Notes under the pieces: model-generated
Database searches by the model: none
The model's input: the letters and a program-made list of their open reading frames with translations, nothing else
What the model was told of the DNA's origin: nothing
Shown here: positions 8,922 to 17,291 of the stretch, one piece after another
Numbering within the stretch: the first letter of the stretch is position 1
Layout: each line of letters begins with the position of its first letter
Assembly (NCBI GenBank): GCA_965662745.1
Contig: CBFIJK010000010.1
Location: 1 to 64,000 of the forward strand
Source: Anianibacter sp965662745
Lineage (GTDB): Bacteria; Pseudomonadota; Alphaproteobacteria; Rhodobacterales; Rhodobacteraceae
Direction: 5' to 3'
DNA length: 64,000 nt
Made by a program: the position numbers and the translations under genes

Positions 8922-8977
8922 GGGAATGATCCTTTTCAAAAGCGTGTCTGTCCCCGGCGGAGATCACCGCCAAGAGA

Positions 8978-9031
8978 CATATACGCCCTCATCCCATCAT
9001 ATTCAAATTCTTTTATGTGATTTTTTTCACG
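8978..9031 (-). promoter_or_regulatory. sulfur-operon promoter with CRP/FNR-like box upstream
   Basis: Minus-strand boxes TTGAAT (9006-9001) and TATATG (8983-8978) are 17 bases apart and point at the DUF2892 gene. About 50 bases before the expected start lies TGTGA-N6-TCACG (9016-9031), nine of ten matches to the CRP consensus TGTGA-N6-TCACA. No perfect SqrR/BigR box (ATTC-N8-GAAT) was found. Confidence 0.5.
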
Positions 9032-9047
9032 CCGCCTGGCGCGTGCC

Positions 9048-10037
9048 TCACAAGACGTCCGCGATCACGGCAAGGCAGTCGCCGATCTGCACCTTGCCGG
9101 GGAAATGACGCGCGGTCAGAAGGCCGCCGCGTTTTGCCGTCACGGTCAACGGCGCGCGCCCGGTGCTGTCCATCGACCAAATGCGCGCGATGGCGTCCCC
9201 CGTCGCGACCGTCCCGCCCAGATCGACCATCGGCTCGCAAAGGCCCGCCGCCTCGGCGAAGGCAAAGCAGGTTGCGTCGGGCATATCGAGCCACCGGGTC
9301 GGCTGTTCGTCGATCTCACCCGAAAGGATCCCGGCATGGATCAACAGGTTCTGCGCGCCGCGCTTGGCGATGGCGACCGTTTCGGCCCGCGCCGTGCCAC
9401 CGCCGCCAAGTTCGGTGGTAACGAACGTCTTGCCCTGCCCCTCGGCCTCGGTGTCATAAAGCCCCGCCGCGTCGATCTCGAGCATCTTCATCGACCAGGG
9501 CGCGCCAAAGGCCTTCACGGCGTCCATGCAGCGCGCCTCTTGCGCCTTGTCGTCAAGGATATGGGCGGCAGCGAAGGGCAGGAAGTCGAGCGTCTTGCCG
9601 CCCGAATGATAGTCGAGCACCAGATCGGCCAACGGCAGAAGCTGCGTCGAGACGTAATCGGCGATCTTCTGGGTCACAGTGCCATCCGGCCGCCCCGGAA
9701 AGGACCGGTTGAGGTTGCCCTTGTCCATGGGCGTCGTGCGTGTTCCGGCCAGGAAAGCCGCCGTATTTAGCGCGGGCAGCAGGATTACCCGGCCCGTGAC
9801 ATCACCGGCCTGCAGGGTTTGCGCCAGATCGAACAGTGCGATCGGTCCCTCGTATTCGTCGCCATGATTGGCGCCGGTCATCAGCGCGGTCGGGCCTCTG
9901 CCGTTCCGAATGACGGTGATCGGGATCATCACCGACCCCCAGGCACTGTCATCGCGGCTATAGGGCAGACGCAGATGACCGTGGTGCACGCCATCCTCGT
10001 CGAACGGCACGGTCGGTGTGATCGGATTGATGGTCAT
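9048..10037 (-). CDS. doeB: N-acetyl-2,4-diaminobutyrate deacetylase
   Basis: A 329-residue zinc deacylase of the succinylglutamate desuccinylase/aspartoacylase family. It carries the zinc motif GANHGDEYEGPIAL, the arginine segment KGNLNRSFPG, and DLVLDYHSGG. In ectoine degradation DoeB removes the acetyl group from N-alpha-acetyl-diaminobutyrate made by DoeA. It overlaps the doeA stop by four bases (ATGA at 10034-10037), which fixes the start and shows coupling. The pair plus the transaminase gene form an operon. The regulator (asnC/enuR type) and the uehABC uptake genes usual in roseobacters are not here. Confidence 0.93.
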   Translation of the reverse strand: MTINPITPTVPFDEDGVHHGHLRLPYSRDDSAWGSVMIPITVIRNGRGPTALMTGANHGDEYEGPIALFDLAQTLQAGDVTGRVILLPALNTAAFLAGTRTTPMDKGNLNRSFPGRPDGTVTQKIADYVSTQLLPLADLVLDYHSGGKTLDFLPFAAAHILDDKAQEARCMDAVKAFGAPWSMKMLEIDAAGLYDTEAEGQGKTFVTTELGGGGTARAETVAIAKRGAQNLLIHAGILSGEIDEQPTRWLDMPDATCFAFAEAAGLCEPMVDLGGTVATGDAIARIWSMDSTGRAPLTVTAKRGGLLTARHFPGKVQIGDCLAVIADVL

Positions 10038-11218
10038 TTCACGAAGATCTGCCGCGGTGTGTTGCACAGGCATTCACAGCCCGTTTCGGTGATGCGGATC
10101 GCCTCGGTGATTTCCAACCCGCCGTCTTCCAGCCAAAGCGCGGGCATGAAATGCAGCACCATGTTGGGCTTGAGCGCCGTCATGTCGCCGCGCCGGAAGG
10201 ACATCGTGCGCTCGCCCCAGTCGGGCGGATACGACAGGCCAATGGAATAGCCGCACCGGCTGTCCTTTTCCCAACCCAGCTTGTTGAGCGTGGCGTTGAA
10301 CGCGTTCGCGACATCCTCGCAGCGGTTTCCGGGGCGGGCCTGTTCCAGCCCGGCCTCCATCGCCTCGACCACAGCCTTTTCGGCCTCTTGGTAGTGGACG
10401 GGTGGTGCGCCGAAAAACAGCGTGCGCGATTGCGGGCAGTGATAGCGACGATGGGCGCCCGCGATCTCGAAGAAGTTCGATTCGCCCTTCTTCAGCGGTC
10501 TGTTATCCCAGGTCAGATGCGGGGCGGTGGCGTCCATGCCAGAGGGTGTCAGCGGCACGATGGCGGGATAATCGCCCCACTGGCCATCGGCACCCATCGC
10601 GCCTTGATGCAGGATCTCGGCCACGAGTTCGTTCTTGCGCATCCCGGGTTCGGCCACGTCGAGGATCCGGTCATGCATCGCCTCAACGATGCGCGCGGCA
10701 CGGCGCATATAGAGGATCTCGCTGTCCGATTTCACGGCGCGCTGCCAGTTCACGAGGCCCGTGGCATCCTCGAACACCGCATGGTGCAAGTGTTCGGTCA
10801 GCACATGATGCGCGCGCGCCGAGTAGTAGTAGTTGTCCATCTCGACCCCGATGCGCGCCTCTTGCCAGCCGCGTTCGAAGATCAGGATTGCCAGCGCCTC
10901 CATCGGGTGCTTTTGCGGGTTCTGAACATAGGTGTCGTCATAGCCGATGATGGTCTCGTCATGGTTTTCCATGAAGACCGTCCGCACCGCGCCCAGCCCG
11001 TCCATGGACCTGCCCCACCAGACCGGTGGACCTTCCATACCCAGCAGAACCGCCTGATGGACATAGAAGGACCAGCCATCGTAGCCGCAGATCCAGTTCA
11101 TGTTCGATGGATCCGAGATGATCAGCAGATCGAGCCCGCGCAGGTCCATTTCCTCGCGCGTGGCGGCGATCCGTGCCTCGTATTCGGCATCGGTGAAGTT
11201 CGGGTTGGTCGTTGTCAA
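10034..11218 (-). CDS. doeA: ectoine hydrolase
   Basis: A 394-residue member of the M24 (creatinase/prolidase-like) family that opens the ectoine ring to N-alpha-acetyl-L-2,4-diaminobutyrate. Family landmarks are SNMNWICGYDGWSFYVHQAV near the N-terminus, RRAARIVEAMHDRILDVAEP, and the C-terminal GYSIGLSYPPDWGER and MVLHFMPALW stretches. The length matches known DoeA/EutD proteins. Coupling to doeB and the upstream transaminase confirms the pathway. The same genome stretch carries the ectoine biosynthesis operon 26 kb away, so the cell can both make and eat ectoine. Confidence 0.94.
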   Translation of the reverse strand: MTTTNPNFTDAEYEARIAATREEMDLRGLDLLIISDPSNMNWICGYDGWSFYVHQAVLLGMEGPPVWWGRSMDGLGAVRTVFMENHDETIIGYDDTYVQNPQKHPMEALAILIFERGWQEARIGVEMDNYYYSARAHHVLTEHLHHAVFEDATGLVNWQRAVKSDSEILYMRRAARIVEAMHDRILDVAEPGMRKNELVAEILHQGAMGADGQWGDYPAIVPLTPSGMDATAPHLTWDNRPLKKGESNFFEIAGAHRRYHCPQSRTLFFGAPPVHYQEAEKAVVEAMEAGLEQARPGNRCEDVANAFNATLNKLGWEKDSRCGYSIGLSYPPDWGERTMSFRRGDMTALKPNMVLHFMPALWLEDGGLEITEAIRITETGCECLCNTPRQIFVK

Positions 11219-11257
11219 AGATGGTCCCTTTCGCGCAAGGCCGGGGGCCGCCGCGCG

Positions 11258-12634
11258 TCAGAGCGCGGCCAGCACCTCGTCTGCGGCATCCTTGGTCGCC
11301 GAAACCACCACGTCAATCTCCTCTTTCGAGATGCAAAGCGGCGGCGCGAAGCCGATGATATCGCCGCCCGGCATCGCACGGGCGATCACGCCGCGTTCCG
11401 CCATCTTGGCAACGATGGTCGGGACCACCTTCTTGGCCGGATCGAAGGCCGCGCGCGTGTCACGGTCCGCCGTCAGTTCCACTGCACAGAGCATCCCCTC
11501 GCCCCGGATCTCGCCGATATGGGCGTGATCGCCAAAGGCGGCGCGCATCCGGCCCAACAGTTCGGGGCCGTTGTCGCGCACATTCTGCAGAAGGTTCAGA
11601 TCGTCGATCAGCTTTAGGTTCGCGACCCCGGCCGCCGCGCCGATGGGATGGGCCGAATAGGTCCAGCCATGGCCGAAGGGGCCGTTCTCATCCGTGCCCT
11701 GTTCCAACACCTTCCACATCTTGTCGCCCACGATGGACCCCGACAGCGGCGCATAGGCCGAAGTGAGGCCCTTGGCGACGGTCATCAGATCGGGCTTGAT
11801 GCCATAATAATCGCTGCCGAACATCGTTCCCATGCGGCCAAAGCCGGTAACGACCTCATCCGCGATCAGAAGGATGTCGTATTTCTGCAGGATCGGCTGG
11901 ATCTTTTCCCAATAGCCCTTCGGCGGCGGTACGATGCCGCCCGTTCCAAGGATCGGCTCTCCGATGAAGGCGGCGACGGTGTCGGGGCCTTCGGACAGGA
12001 TCAGCTCTTCGAGCTTCTCGGCGCACCAGGTTGAAAACTCATCCTCGCTCATGCCCGTTTCGGGGCGGTGGTGGTAATAGGGCGCCTCGGTATGGATCAC
12101 CTGCGCGAGCGGCAGGTCGAACTTCTTGTGAAACAGCTCCAGCCCCGTGAGCGAGCCTGTGACAAGGCCCGATCCGTGATAGCCACGCCAGCGCGAGATG
12201 ATCTTTTTCTTCTCGGGGCGGCCAAGGATGTTGTTGTAGTACCAGACGAGTTTCACGTTCGTCTCGTTCGCATCCGATCCCGACAGGCCGAAATAGACCT
12301 TGGACATGTGATCGGGCGCGCGGTCCATGACCATATGCGCCAACGTGATCGACGCTTCGGTGCCGTGGCCAACATAGGCGTGGTAGTAGGCCAGCTCCTG
12401 CGCCTGCTTGGCGATGGCATCGGCGATTTCCGTGCGTCCATAGCCGACATTCACGCAGTAAAGACCCGCAAAGGCGTCAAGCAGCTTCTTGCCGTCACGA
12501 TCCTCGATAAAGACCCCCTCGCCGCCAGTTATGATCCGCTGTGGCGCCTCGCCGCGCGCGAACTGCGCCAGATGGGTCGACGGGTGAAAGAAATGGTCGC
12601 GGTCCCATTTGGATAGCTGGTCGTTGGTCAGCAT
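11258..12634 (-). CDS. doeD: class III aminotransferase, probable diaminobutyrate transaminase
   Basis: A 458-residue PLP-dependent class III aminotransferase. The cofactor lysine is K288 in LMTVAKGLTSAYAPLSGS, and IADEVVTGFGRMG holds the conserved Asp. It lies 39 bases upstream of doeA and is co-oriented. This places it as the transaminase that converts 2,4-diaminobutyrate to aspartate semialdehyde in ectoine degradation. The aspartate-semialdehyde dehydrogenase (doeC) usually found with it is absent. Sequence alone would also allow an omega-amino acid:pyruvate transaminase; the context decides. A GGAGG ribosome site precedes the ATG. Confidence 0.82.
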   Translation of the reverse strand: MLTNDQLSKWDRDHFFHPSTHLAQFARGEAPQRIITGGEGVFIEDRDGKKLLDAFAGLYCVNVGYGRTEIADAIAKQAQELAYYHAYVGHGTEASITLAHMVMDRAPDHMSKVYFGLSGSDANETNVKLVWYYNNILGRPEKKKIISRWRGYHGSGLVTGSLTGLELFHKKFDLPLAQVIHTEAPYYHHRPETGMSEDEFSTWCAEKLEELILSEGPDTVAAFIGEPILGTGGIVPPPKGYWEKIQPILQKYDILLIADEVVTGFGRMGTMFGSDYYGIKPDLMTVAKGLTSAYAPLSGSIVGDKMWKVLEQGTDENGPFGHGWTYSAHPIGAAAGVANLKLIDDLNLLQNVRDNGPELLGRMRAAFGDHAHIGEIRGEGMLCAVELTADRDTRAAFDPAKKVVPTIVAKMAERGVIARAMPGGDIIGFAPPLCISKEEIDVVVSATKDAADEVLAAL

Positions 12635-12743
12635 TGCTGATCCTCCTTTGGCGATCGGGGGGTTATTTCGGGTGGCGCACGCGGCGCTGATGACTTGCGC
12701 CGGACCCTAGGGGATCCGGGCGCGGGGTTCCATCCCCCTTCTT

Positions 12744-13628
12744 TTACGGGGGTTGTGCGCCGGTTCGACGCGCCTTGAGGACGCTTTTCAAAGTCTCGGC
12801 GATGCCGCCGGCGGGATGTTCGTGAGCGCCTGCGTTCCCCATGCGGCGCTGCACTTCGGCACTGGCGCGGCCCAGATCACCGGTCAGACCCAGATCGTCG
12901 AAGGTCGCAGCGCTTTCGTCCATCTCGGCGGCCCGGCGCGCGCCGTGGGTGAGCGTGCGTTCCAGCGTATAGGCCACATGATCCGGCCAGCCGAGACCGG
13001 GATAGCTGGAGGACAAGGATCCAAGGATCGTCTCGGTCACGCCCGCCGCCTCTGCCGCCAGCAGGGTCTCGACCGTGATCGCCTCCAGCCCCTTGACGAA
13101 ATTCGAACGGATCATCTTGATCGCGGTCGCAGCGCCCGGCTCTGGCCCGGCGAGCGACCACGCAAAGCCAAGCGCATCCAGCGCCGGGGCAATGGCGCCT
13201 GTTTCGCCGCCCAGCAGCACCGGCGTCTTGTGACCGCGCGGGTGCACCGGCGCCATGACGGCCATGTCGAGGTATGTGCCGCCCGTGCCGCTGATCAGCG
13301 CGGCGGTCTCCACCTTCCGGCCCGGTGAGACGGAATTGATGTCGATAAAGACCGCGCCCTGCCCGAGATGCCGCGCCACGCTTTGCGCCGCGATCAGCGA
13401 TTGATCCGCCGTCACCGCCGAGATCACCCAATCGGCACCGGTGAACCCGTCCAGCCCGATGACTTCGGTCCCGTCCCGGTCCATCGCCGCGCGCATCGCG
13501 TCGGCCTCTGGCCCGTCCAGCTTGATGTCATAGGCCGCAAAACGCAGATCGCCCTGCGCGGAAAGGCTCTGGCGAAAGGCGCGGGCCGCTTCGCCGTAGC
13601 CGAGAAAAGCAATGTAAAGCTGTGTCAT
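12744..13628 (-). CDS. NAD(P)-dependent oxidoreductase, DUF1932 type
   Basis: A 294-residue beta-hydroxyacid-dehydrogenase-like protein. It has an N-terminal Rossmann fold (IAFLGYGEAARAF; the usual third glycine is Ala) and a C-terminal DUF1932 helical domain (GSLSSSYPGLGWPDHVAYTL). The region DINSVSPGRK and the conserved lysine in AIKMIRSNFVKGLEA match 6-phosphogluconate/3-hydroxyisobutyrate dehydrogenases. The substrate is unknown. The start at 13628 begins the Rossmann strand. It lies 40 bases after phnM in the same direction and may be co-transcribed, though no shared pathway is known. Confidence 0.85.
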   Translation of the reverse strand: MTQLYIAFLGYGEAARAFRQSLSAQGDLRFAAYDIKLDGPEADAMRAAMDRDGTEVIGLDGFTGADWVISAVTADQSLIAAQSVARHLGQGAVFIDINSVSPGRKVETAALISGTGGTYLDMAVMAPVHPRGHKTPVLLGGETGAIAPALDALGFAWSLAGPEPGAATAIKMIRSNFVKGLEAITVETLLAAEAAGVTETILGSLSSSYPGLGWPDHVAYTLERTLTHGARRAAEMDESAATFDDLGLTGDLGRASAEVQRRMGNAGAHEHPAGGIAETLKSVLKARRTGAQPP

Positions 13629-13668
13629 GGGGCCAAGGTGCTGCGCGGGGGTCCGCCTTGGCAAGGGG

Positions 13669-14805
13669 TCATGCGAGCATGCGTTGCGCGATCTTGCCCG
13701 AAAGATGGACCGGCTGACCGCCTGCAAAGGTCGCCTCAACCCGCCGGGTCTTGGGGTCAAGCACGATGAAATCCGCGCGCTGGCCATCCGCGATGCCGCC
13801 ACGATCCGTCAGCCCCATGACGGCGGCGGGACGGGTCGACACAAGCGCCCAAGCCTCTTCCATCGGCAGAATGCGGCGGTCGGTGAGCGCAAAGGCCGCC
13901 TGCGCCAGCGAGGGGTAGTGGTAGTCGGAGGCCAGTGCATCAACGAGACCCTCGGCCACGAAATCGCTGGCCGAGAGGCCCTTGGACTTGTGGCTGCCGC
14001 CCCGGACGACATTCGGCGCGCCCATGACGACCGCCTCGCCTGCGTCCTTCGCCTCGCGCGCGGCCTCGAAGCTGAGCGGGAATTCCGAGATCGGCGATCC
14101 AAGCGCGCGGAAGGCGCGGCGCGCATCGCCGTCCGGCTCGTCATGGGACGCGATCACCACGTCGCCAAGCCGCGCGGATAGGTCTTTCAGGAAGGCCGGC
14201 ACGCGCGGCGCATTCGCCTCGCACGCCTGCATGATCTTCAGATGCGCCTCAGGAGACCGCCTTGCCTTCAGCGCTCCGCCCTGCAGACGCGGCGGCGGTT
14301 TGCCCGCGCTCAGCCGATCATGGGCGAGATGATCGTTGAAGGCGAGATAATCGATCCCGTGTTCGCGCACGAGATCGAGCATCGCGTCACCGTCCTCGAC
14401 CATATGCGTCTCGAACCGCAGTTGCAGGCGCAGATCGAGCGCGGTTCGCCCCCGCTGACCCGTCACCGCCTCTGCCATGCGGGCGGCGAATTCGGGGCCG
14501 CGCATGCCGCCTTCCCAGCTCCAGAATTGCGCGAGCCATGCGGTGGTGATGCCCGATCCGGCGAGTTCCTGTTCGATGGCCCCCATGGCGGGCGCCAGAT
14601 CGAGGATCAGGCCCCGGCGCGGGGCGACGTGCCGCTCGAATCCGTCGCCGTGCAGATCGACGAGCCCGGGCAGGATCCACAGATCCGCAGCATCAATGCG
14701 CCGCCCCGCCACGGCATCCGTGAACCGGCCTTCCGCGATGCCAAGCGGCTGATCGGCAAACCCGTCCGGCGTCAGGATGCGCCCGTTTTCAAACCCGTAT
14801 TCCAT
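13669..14805 (-). CDS. phnM: alpha-D-ribose 1-methylphosphonate 5-triphosphate diphosphatase
   Basis: A 378-residue amidohydrolase-fold enzyme. In the C-P lyase pathway PhnM removes pyrophosphate from ribose methylphosphonate triphosphate. The metal motif (LPGLVDLHGDGFERH, His52) and the conserved AFNDHLAHDRLSAG and VIASHDEPDGD stretches identify it. The start at 14805 (MEYGFENGRI) opens the recognised fold. None of phnGHIJKL lies nearby, so it is isolated from the rest of the pathway in this window. It could complete a phn cluster elsewhere or have taken a different substrate. Confidence 0.88.
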   Translation of the reverse strand: MEYGFENGRILTPDGFADQPLGIAEGRFTDAVAGRRIDAADLWILPGLVDLHGDGFERHVAPRRGLILDLAPAMGAIEQELAGSGITTAWLAQFWSWEGGMRGPEFAARMAEAVTGQRGRTALDLRLQLRFETHMVEDGDAMLDLVREHGIDYLAFNDHLAHDRLSAGKPPPRLQGGALKARRSPEAHLKIMQACEANAPRVPAFLKDLSARLGDVVIASHDEPDGDARRAFRALGSPISEFPLSFEAAREAKDAGEAVVMGAPNVVRGGSHKSKGLSASDFVAEGLVDALASDYHYPSLAQAAFALTDRRILPMEEAWALVSTRPAAVMGLTDRGGIADGQRADFIVLDPKTRRVEATFAGGQPVHLSGKIAQRMLA

Positions 14806-14912
14806 GGGCGCTTCCCTGCCCCGGCGGGGCCGATCTTGCAAGGGGCGCGTCTTGCCCTGAGGGGATGCTGCGCATAAACCGGATCCGCACGGCGCGGAGG
14901 AAAGGCGGCAGA

Positions 14913-16205
14913 ATGGCAGAGCGGGATATCATCATCGCGGGCGGCGGCATCGGCGGGCTCGCGCTTGCGCTCACGCTGCACCAGATCGGTGTTTCAGTGC
15001 GCGTCTATGAACAGGTGCGCGAGATGAAGCCCCTGGGCGTCGGCATCAACCTGCAACCCAACGCGGTGCGCGAGCTTTACGATCTTGGCATCGGCGCAGA
15101 GGCGCTGGATGCGGTCGGCGTTCCGGCGCGGGAATGGGCGCTTGTGGGGTTGAACGGCAAGGAAATCTATTCCGAGCCACGCGGCATCGACGCTGGATAC
15201 GACTGGCCGCAATACGCGGTGCATCGCGGGCGGCTGCATATGCTGCTGTATCATACATTGTTGGAGCGCGCGGGCGCGGATGCCGTGGTTCTGGGCGCGA
15301 CGGTGACCGGCTATGCGCAGGACGAGACCGGCGTGACCGCGACGATTGCCCATTCGGATGGCAGCGCAAGCACGGCGCGCGGGCGGCTGTTGCTGGGCGC
15401 GGACGGCATCCATTCGGCAGTGCGCGCGCAGATGCACCCGGACCAGCCGCCGATCCATTGGGGCGGCGCGATCATGTGGCGCGGGCTGACGCGCGCCAAG
15501 CCCATTCGCACCGGGTCGTCCTTCATCGGCCTTGGCACGCACAAGCACCGCATGGTGATCTACCCGATTTCCGCGCCCGATCCCGAGACGGGCCTTGCCG
15601 ATATCAACTGGATCGCCGAGCGCACGGTCGAGCCGGATGAAGAGCGCGGGCAGACCGGTTGGTTCCGGCCCGTGGAGATCGCCGAGTTCGCGCATCATTT
15701 CGAAGGATTCCGCTATGACTGGCTGGACGTGCCCGAGATGCTGGCGGGCGCCGAGATCGCGTATGAGAACCCGATGATCGACCGTGATCCTGTGTCCACA
15801 TGGACCGAGGGGCGCGTGGCGCTGATGGGGGACGCGGCCCATGCGATGTATCCCACCGGGTCGAACGGGGCGAGCCAGGCGGTCGTCGACGCGCGGGTGC
15901 TGGGCACGAAGCTGATCGCGTTTGGGCTGGGGCCGGAGGCGCTGGCGGCCTATGACGCGGAGCTGTGCGGGCCGATTTCCGAGGTCGTCCTGCGCAATCG
16001 CGGAGCGGGGCCGTTCGGCTTGCTGAACCTCGTCGATGAGCGCTGTGGCGGGGCGTTTGACGATATCGATGCGGTGATCCCGCCCGAGGAGCGCGCGGGG
16101 TTCATGGCCGCCTACAAGAGCGCCGCCGGGTTCGCCAAGGACCGGCTCAACGCGGCGGAGCGGACGATCCCCGACGGCGCGAAAGTGGCGGGCGTTCCGG
16201 CGTGA
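14913..16205 (+). CDS. FAD-dependent aromatic-type monooxygenase
   Basis: A 430-residue group A flavoprotein hydroxylase. It has the dinucleotide-binding motif GGGIGGLALALTL, the DG motif LLGADGIHSAVRAQM, and the GD motif ALMGDAAHAMYPTGSNGASQ. Such enzymes use NAD(P)H to hydroxylate activated aromatic rings. The closest family appearance is that of salicylate-hydroxylase/PhzS-like proteins, so the exact substrate is unknown. The ATG at 14913 follows a GGAGG site. It is divergent from phnM and ends next to an intergenic palindromic repeat. It may cooperate with the ring-cleavage-type dioxygenase on the opposite strand, but this is conjecture. Confidence 0.87.
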   Translation: MAERDIIIAGGGIGGLALALTLHQIGVSVRVYEQVREMKPLGVGINLQPNAVRELYDLGIGAEALDAVGVPAREWALVGLNGKEIYSEPRGIDAGYDWPQYAVHRGRLHMLLYHTLLERAGADAVVLGATVTGYAQDETGVTATIAHSDGSASTARGRLLLGADGIHSAVRAQMHPDQPPIHWGGAIMWRGLTRAKPIRTGSSFIGLGTHKHRMVIYPISAPDPETGLADINWIAERTVEPDEERGQTGWFRPVEIAEFAHHFEGFRYDWLDVPEMLAGAEIAYENPMIDRDPVSTWTEGRVALMGDAAHAMYPTGSNGASQAVVDARVLGTKLIAFGLGPEALAAYDAELCGPISEVVLRNRGAGPFGLLNLVDERCGGAFDDIDAVIPPEERAGFMAAYKSAAGFAKDRLNAAERTIPDGAKVAGVPA

Positions 16206-16214
16206 TCCTTGGTT

Positions 16215-16288
16215 TCGCCCCGGCTTCGCCGGGGCGATCCGCTGGGGGCTCTGCCCCCAGACCCCCGAGGGTATTTATGGAACCAAAG
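16215..16288. repeat. composite palindromic intergenic repeat, copy 1
   Basis: Two hairpins, TCGCCCCGG/CCGGGGCGA (16215-16237) and CTGGGGGC/GCCCCCAG (16242-16260), are followed by a tail with CCCCCGAGGGTATTTAT and ACCAAAG. The second hairpin and tail recur at 32.0 kb. It lies between convergent genes and could terminate both. Similar elements are widespread in Rhodobacteraceae. Confidence 0.8.
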
Positions 16289-16334
16289 TGGGGCCGGGTT
16301 GATCGCGTGACCGGCTGCTGCAGGGATTGCCCCG

Positions 16335-17291
16335 TCAGTCGACGGGCGGGGTGCCGTGGGTATGGAAGGTCTCAATGGTCTTGAGGCCCCAGGCCTGGCC
16401 CTTTTTGCGGTCGCTCTCAGTCCATTTCACCGGCTGCCAGTCGGGCGCGAGGATGAGGCGGGCGCCCGCGTTGGCCAGTTCCACGCGGTTGCCTGCTGGT
16501 TCCCACACATAAAGAAAGAACGTCCCCTGGATCGCGTGTTTATGGGGGCCGGTTTCAATATGGACGCCGTTTTGCAGGAAGATGTCGGCGGCGCGCAGGA
16601 TATCCTCGCGCTGGTCGGTGGCGTAGGTGACATGGTGCAGGCGGCCATGGCCTTTGCCGTGCTCTTCGGTGCAGGCCAGATCGTAAGTCTTGTTGTTGAT
16701 AGTGAACCAGCAGCCGCCGATCCGGCCATTGTCGAGCTCGATATATTCGGTCACGCGCGCGCCGAGGCAGGTTTCCATGAAGCGGCGGAATTCGGCGACG
16801 TCATCGGCCAGAAGATTGAGGTGGTCGATCCGGCGCGGGGCGGCGCCGGTGAAGGCGCTGGCGGTGTTCTGGAGTGCCGGGCTATCGGAAGGGTCCGGCG
16901 CGGCGCGTCTTGTGTCGTAGTAGATTTCGAAGACATGGCCGAACGGGTCCTCGAAGCGGAAGGCGCGGCCGTGGCCGGGATCGCCATCCACCCAGCCGTG
17001 AACAGGATAACCTGACGCTTCGATCACCGCCACGCGGCGGTCCAGCGCCTCGGGGCTGGCGGCGCGGTAGCCGATGTGACCGACGCCGGTGGTAGCCGCG
17101 CGGGTGAGTTTCAGCGAATGGTGCTCGTAGTCGTCCCAAGCGCGCAAATAGGCGCTTTGGCCGTCATCGGCCGACAGTTTCAGGCCGTAGATCCGTGTGA
17201 AGAAATCGAGGCTGTCCTCGAAGCGATCGGTCAGCATCTCGACATGGCCGAGGTGGGCGATGTCGAAGGACGGATTTGTGGGCTTCGTCAT
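16335..17291 (-). CDS. VOC-family extradiol-type dioxygenase
   Basis: A 318-residue protein with two vicinal-oxygen-chelate modules (about 10-130 and 153-275), the arrangement of type I extradiol ring-cleavage dioxygenases. The metal triad appears intact in the C-terminal module: His157 (RIDHLNLL), His220 (RLHHVTYAT) and Glu271 (NRVELAN). Such enzymes cleave catechols next to the hydroxyls using Fe(II). It is the last gene of a four-gene operon and its ATG overlaps the CaiB-like stop by four bases. The real substrate is unknown; the CoA-linked partners argue against a simple catechol pathway. Confidence 0.85.
   Translation of the reverse strand: MTKPTNPSFDIAHLGHVEMLTDRFEDSLDFFTRIYGLKLSADDGQSAYLRAWDDYEHHSLKLTRAATTGVGHIGYRAASPEALDRRVAVIEASGYPVHGWVDGDPGHGRAFRFEDPFGHVFEIYYDTRRAAPDPSDSPALQNTASAFTGAAPRRIDHLNLLADDVAEFRRFMETCLGARVTEYIELDNGRIGGCWFTINNKTYDLACTEEHGKGHGRLHHVTYATDQREDILRAADIFLQNGVHIETGPHKHAIQGTFFLYVWEPAGNRVELANAGARLILAPDWQPVKWTESDRKKGQAWGLKTIETFHTHGTPPVD

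Noticed and set aside
9013..9046. T-run and hairpin as terminator of doeB
   Set aside because: The U-run would come before the hairpin on the plus strand and appears as A on the doeB strand, so it cannot work as a Rho-independent terminator.
12734..12752. CCCCC-N9-GGGGG as a terminator
   Set aside because: Only a five-base stem with a nine-base loop, no U-run, and it overlaps the stop codon of the DUF1932 dehydrogenase gene.
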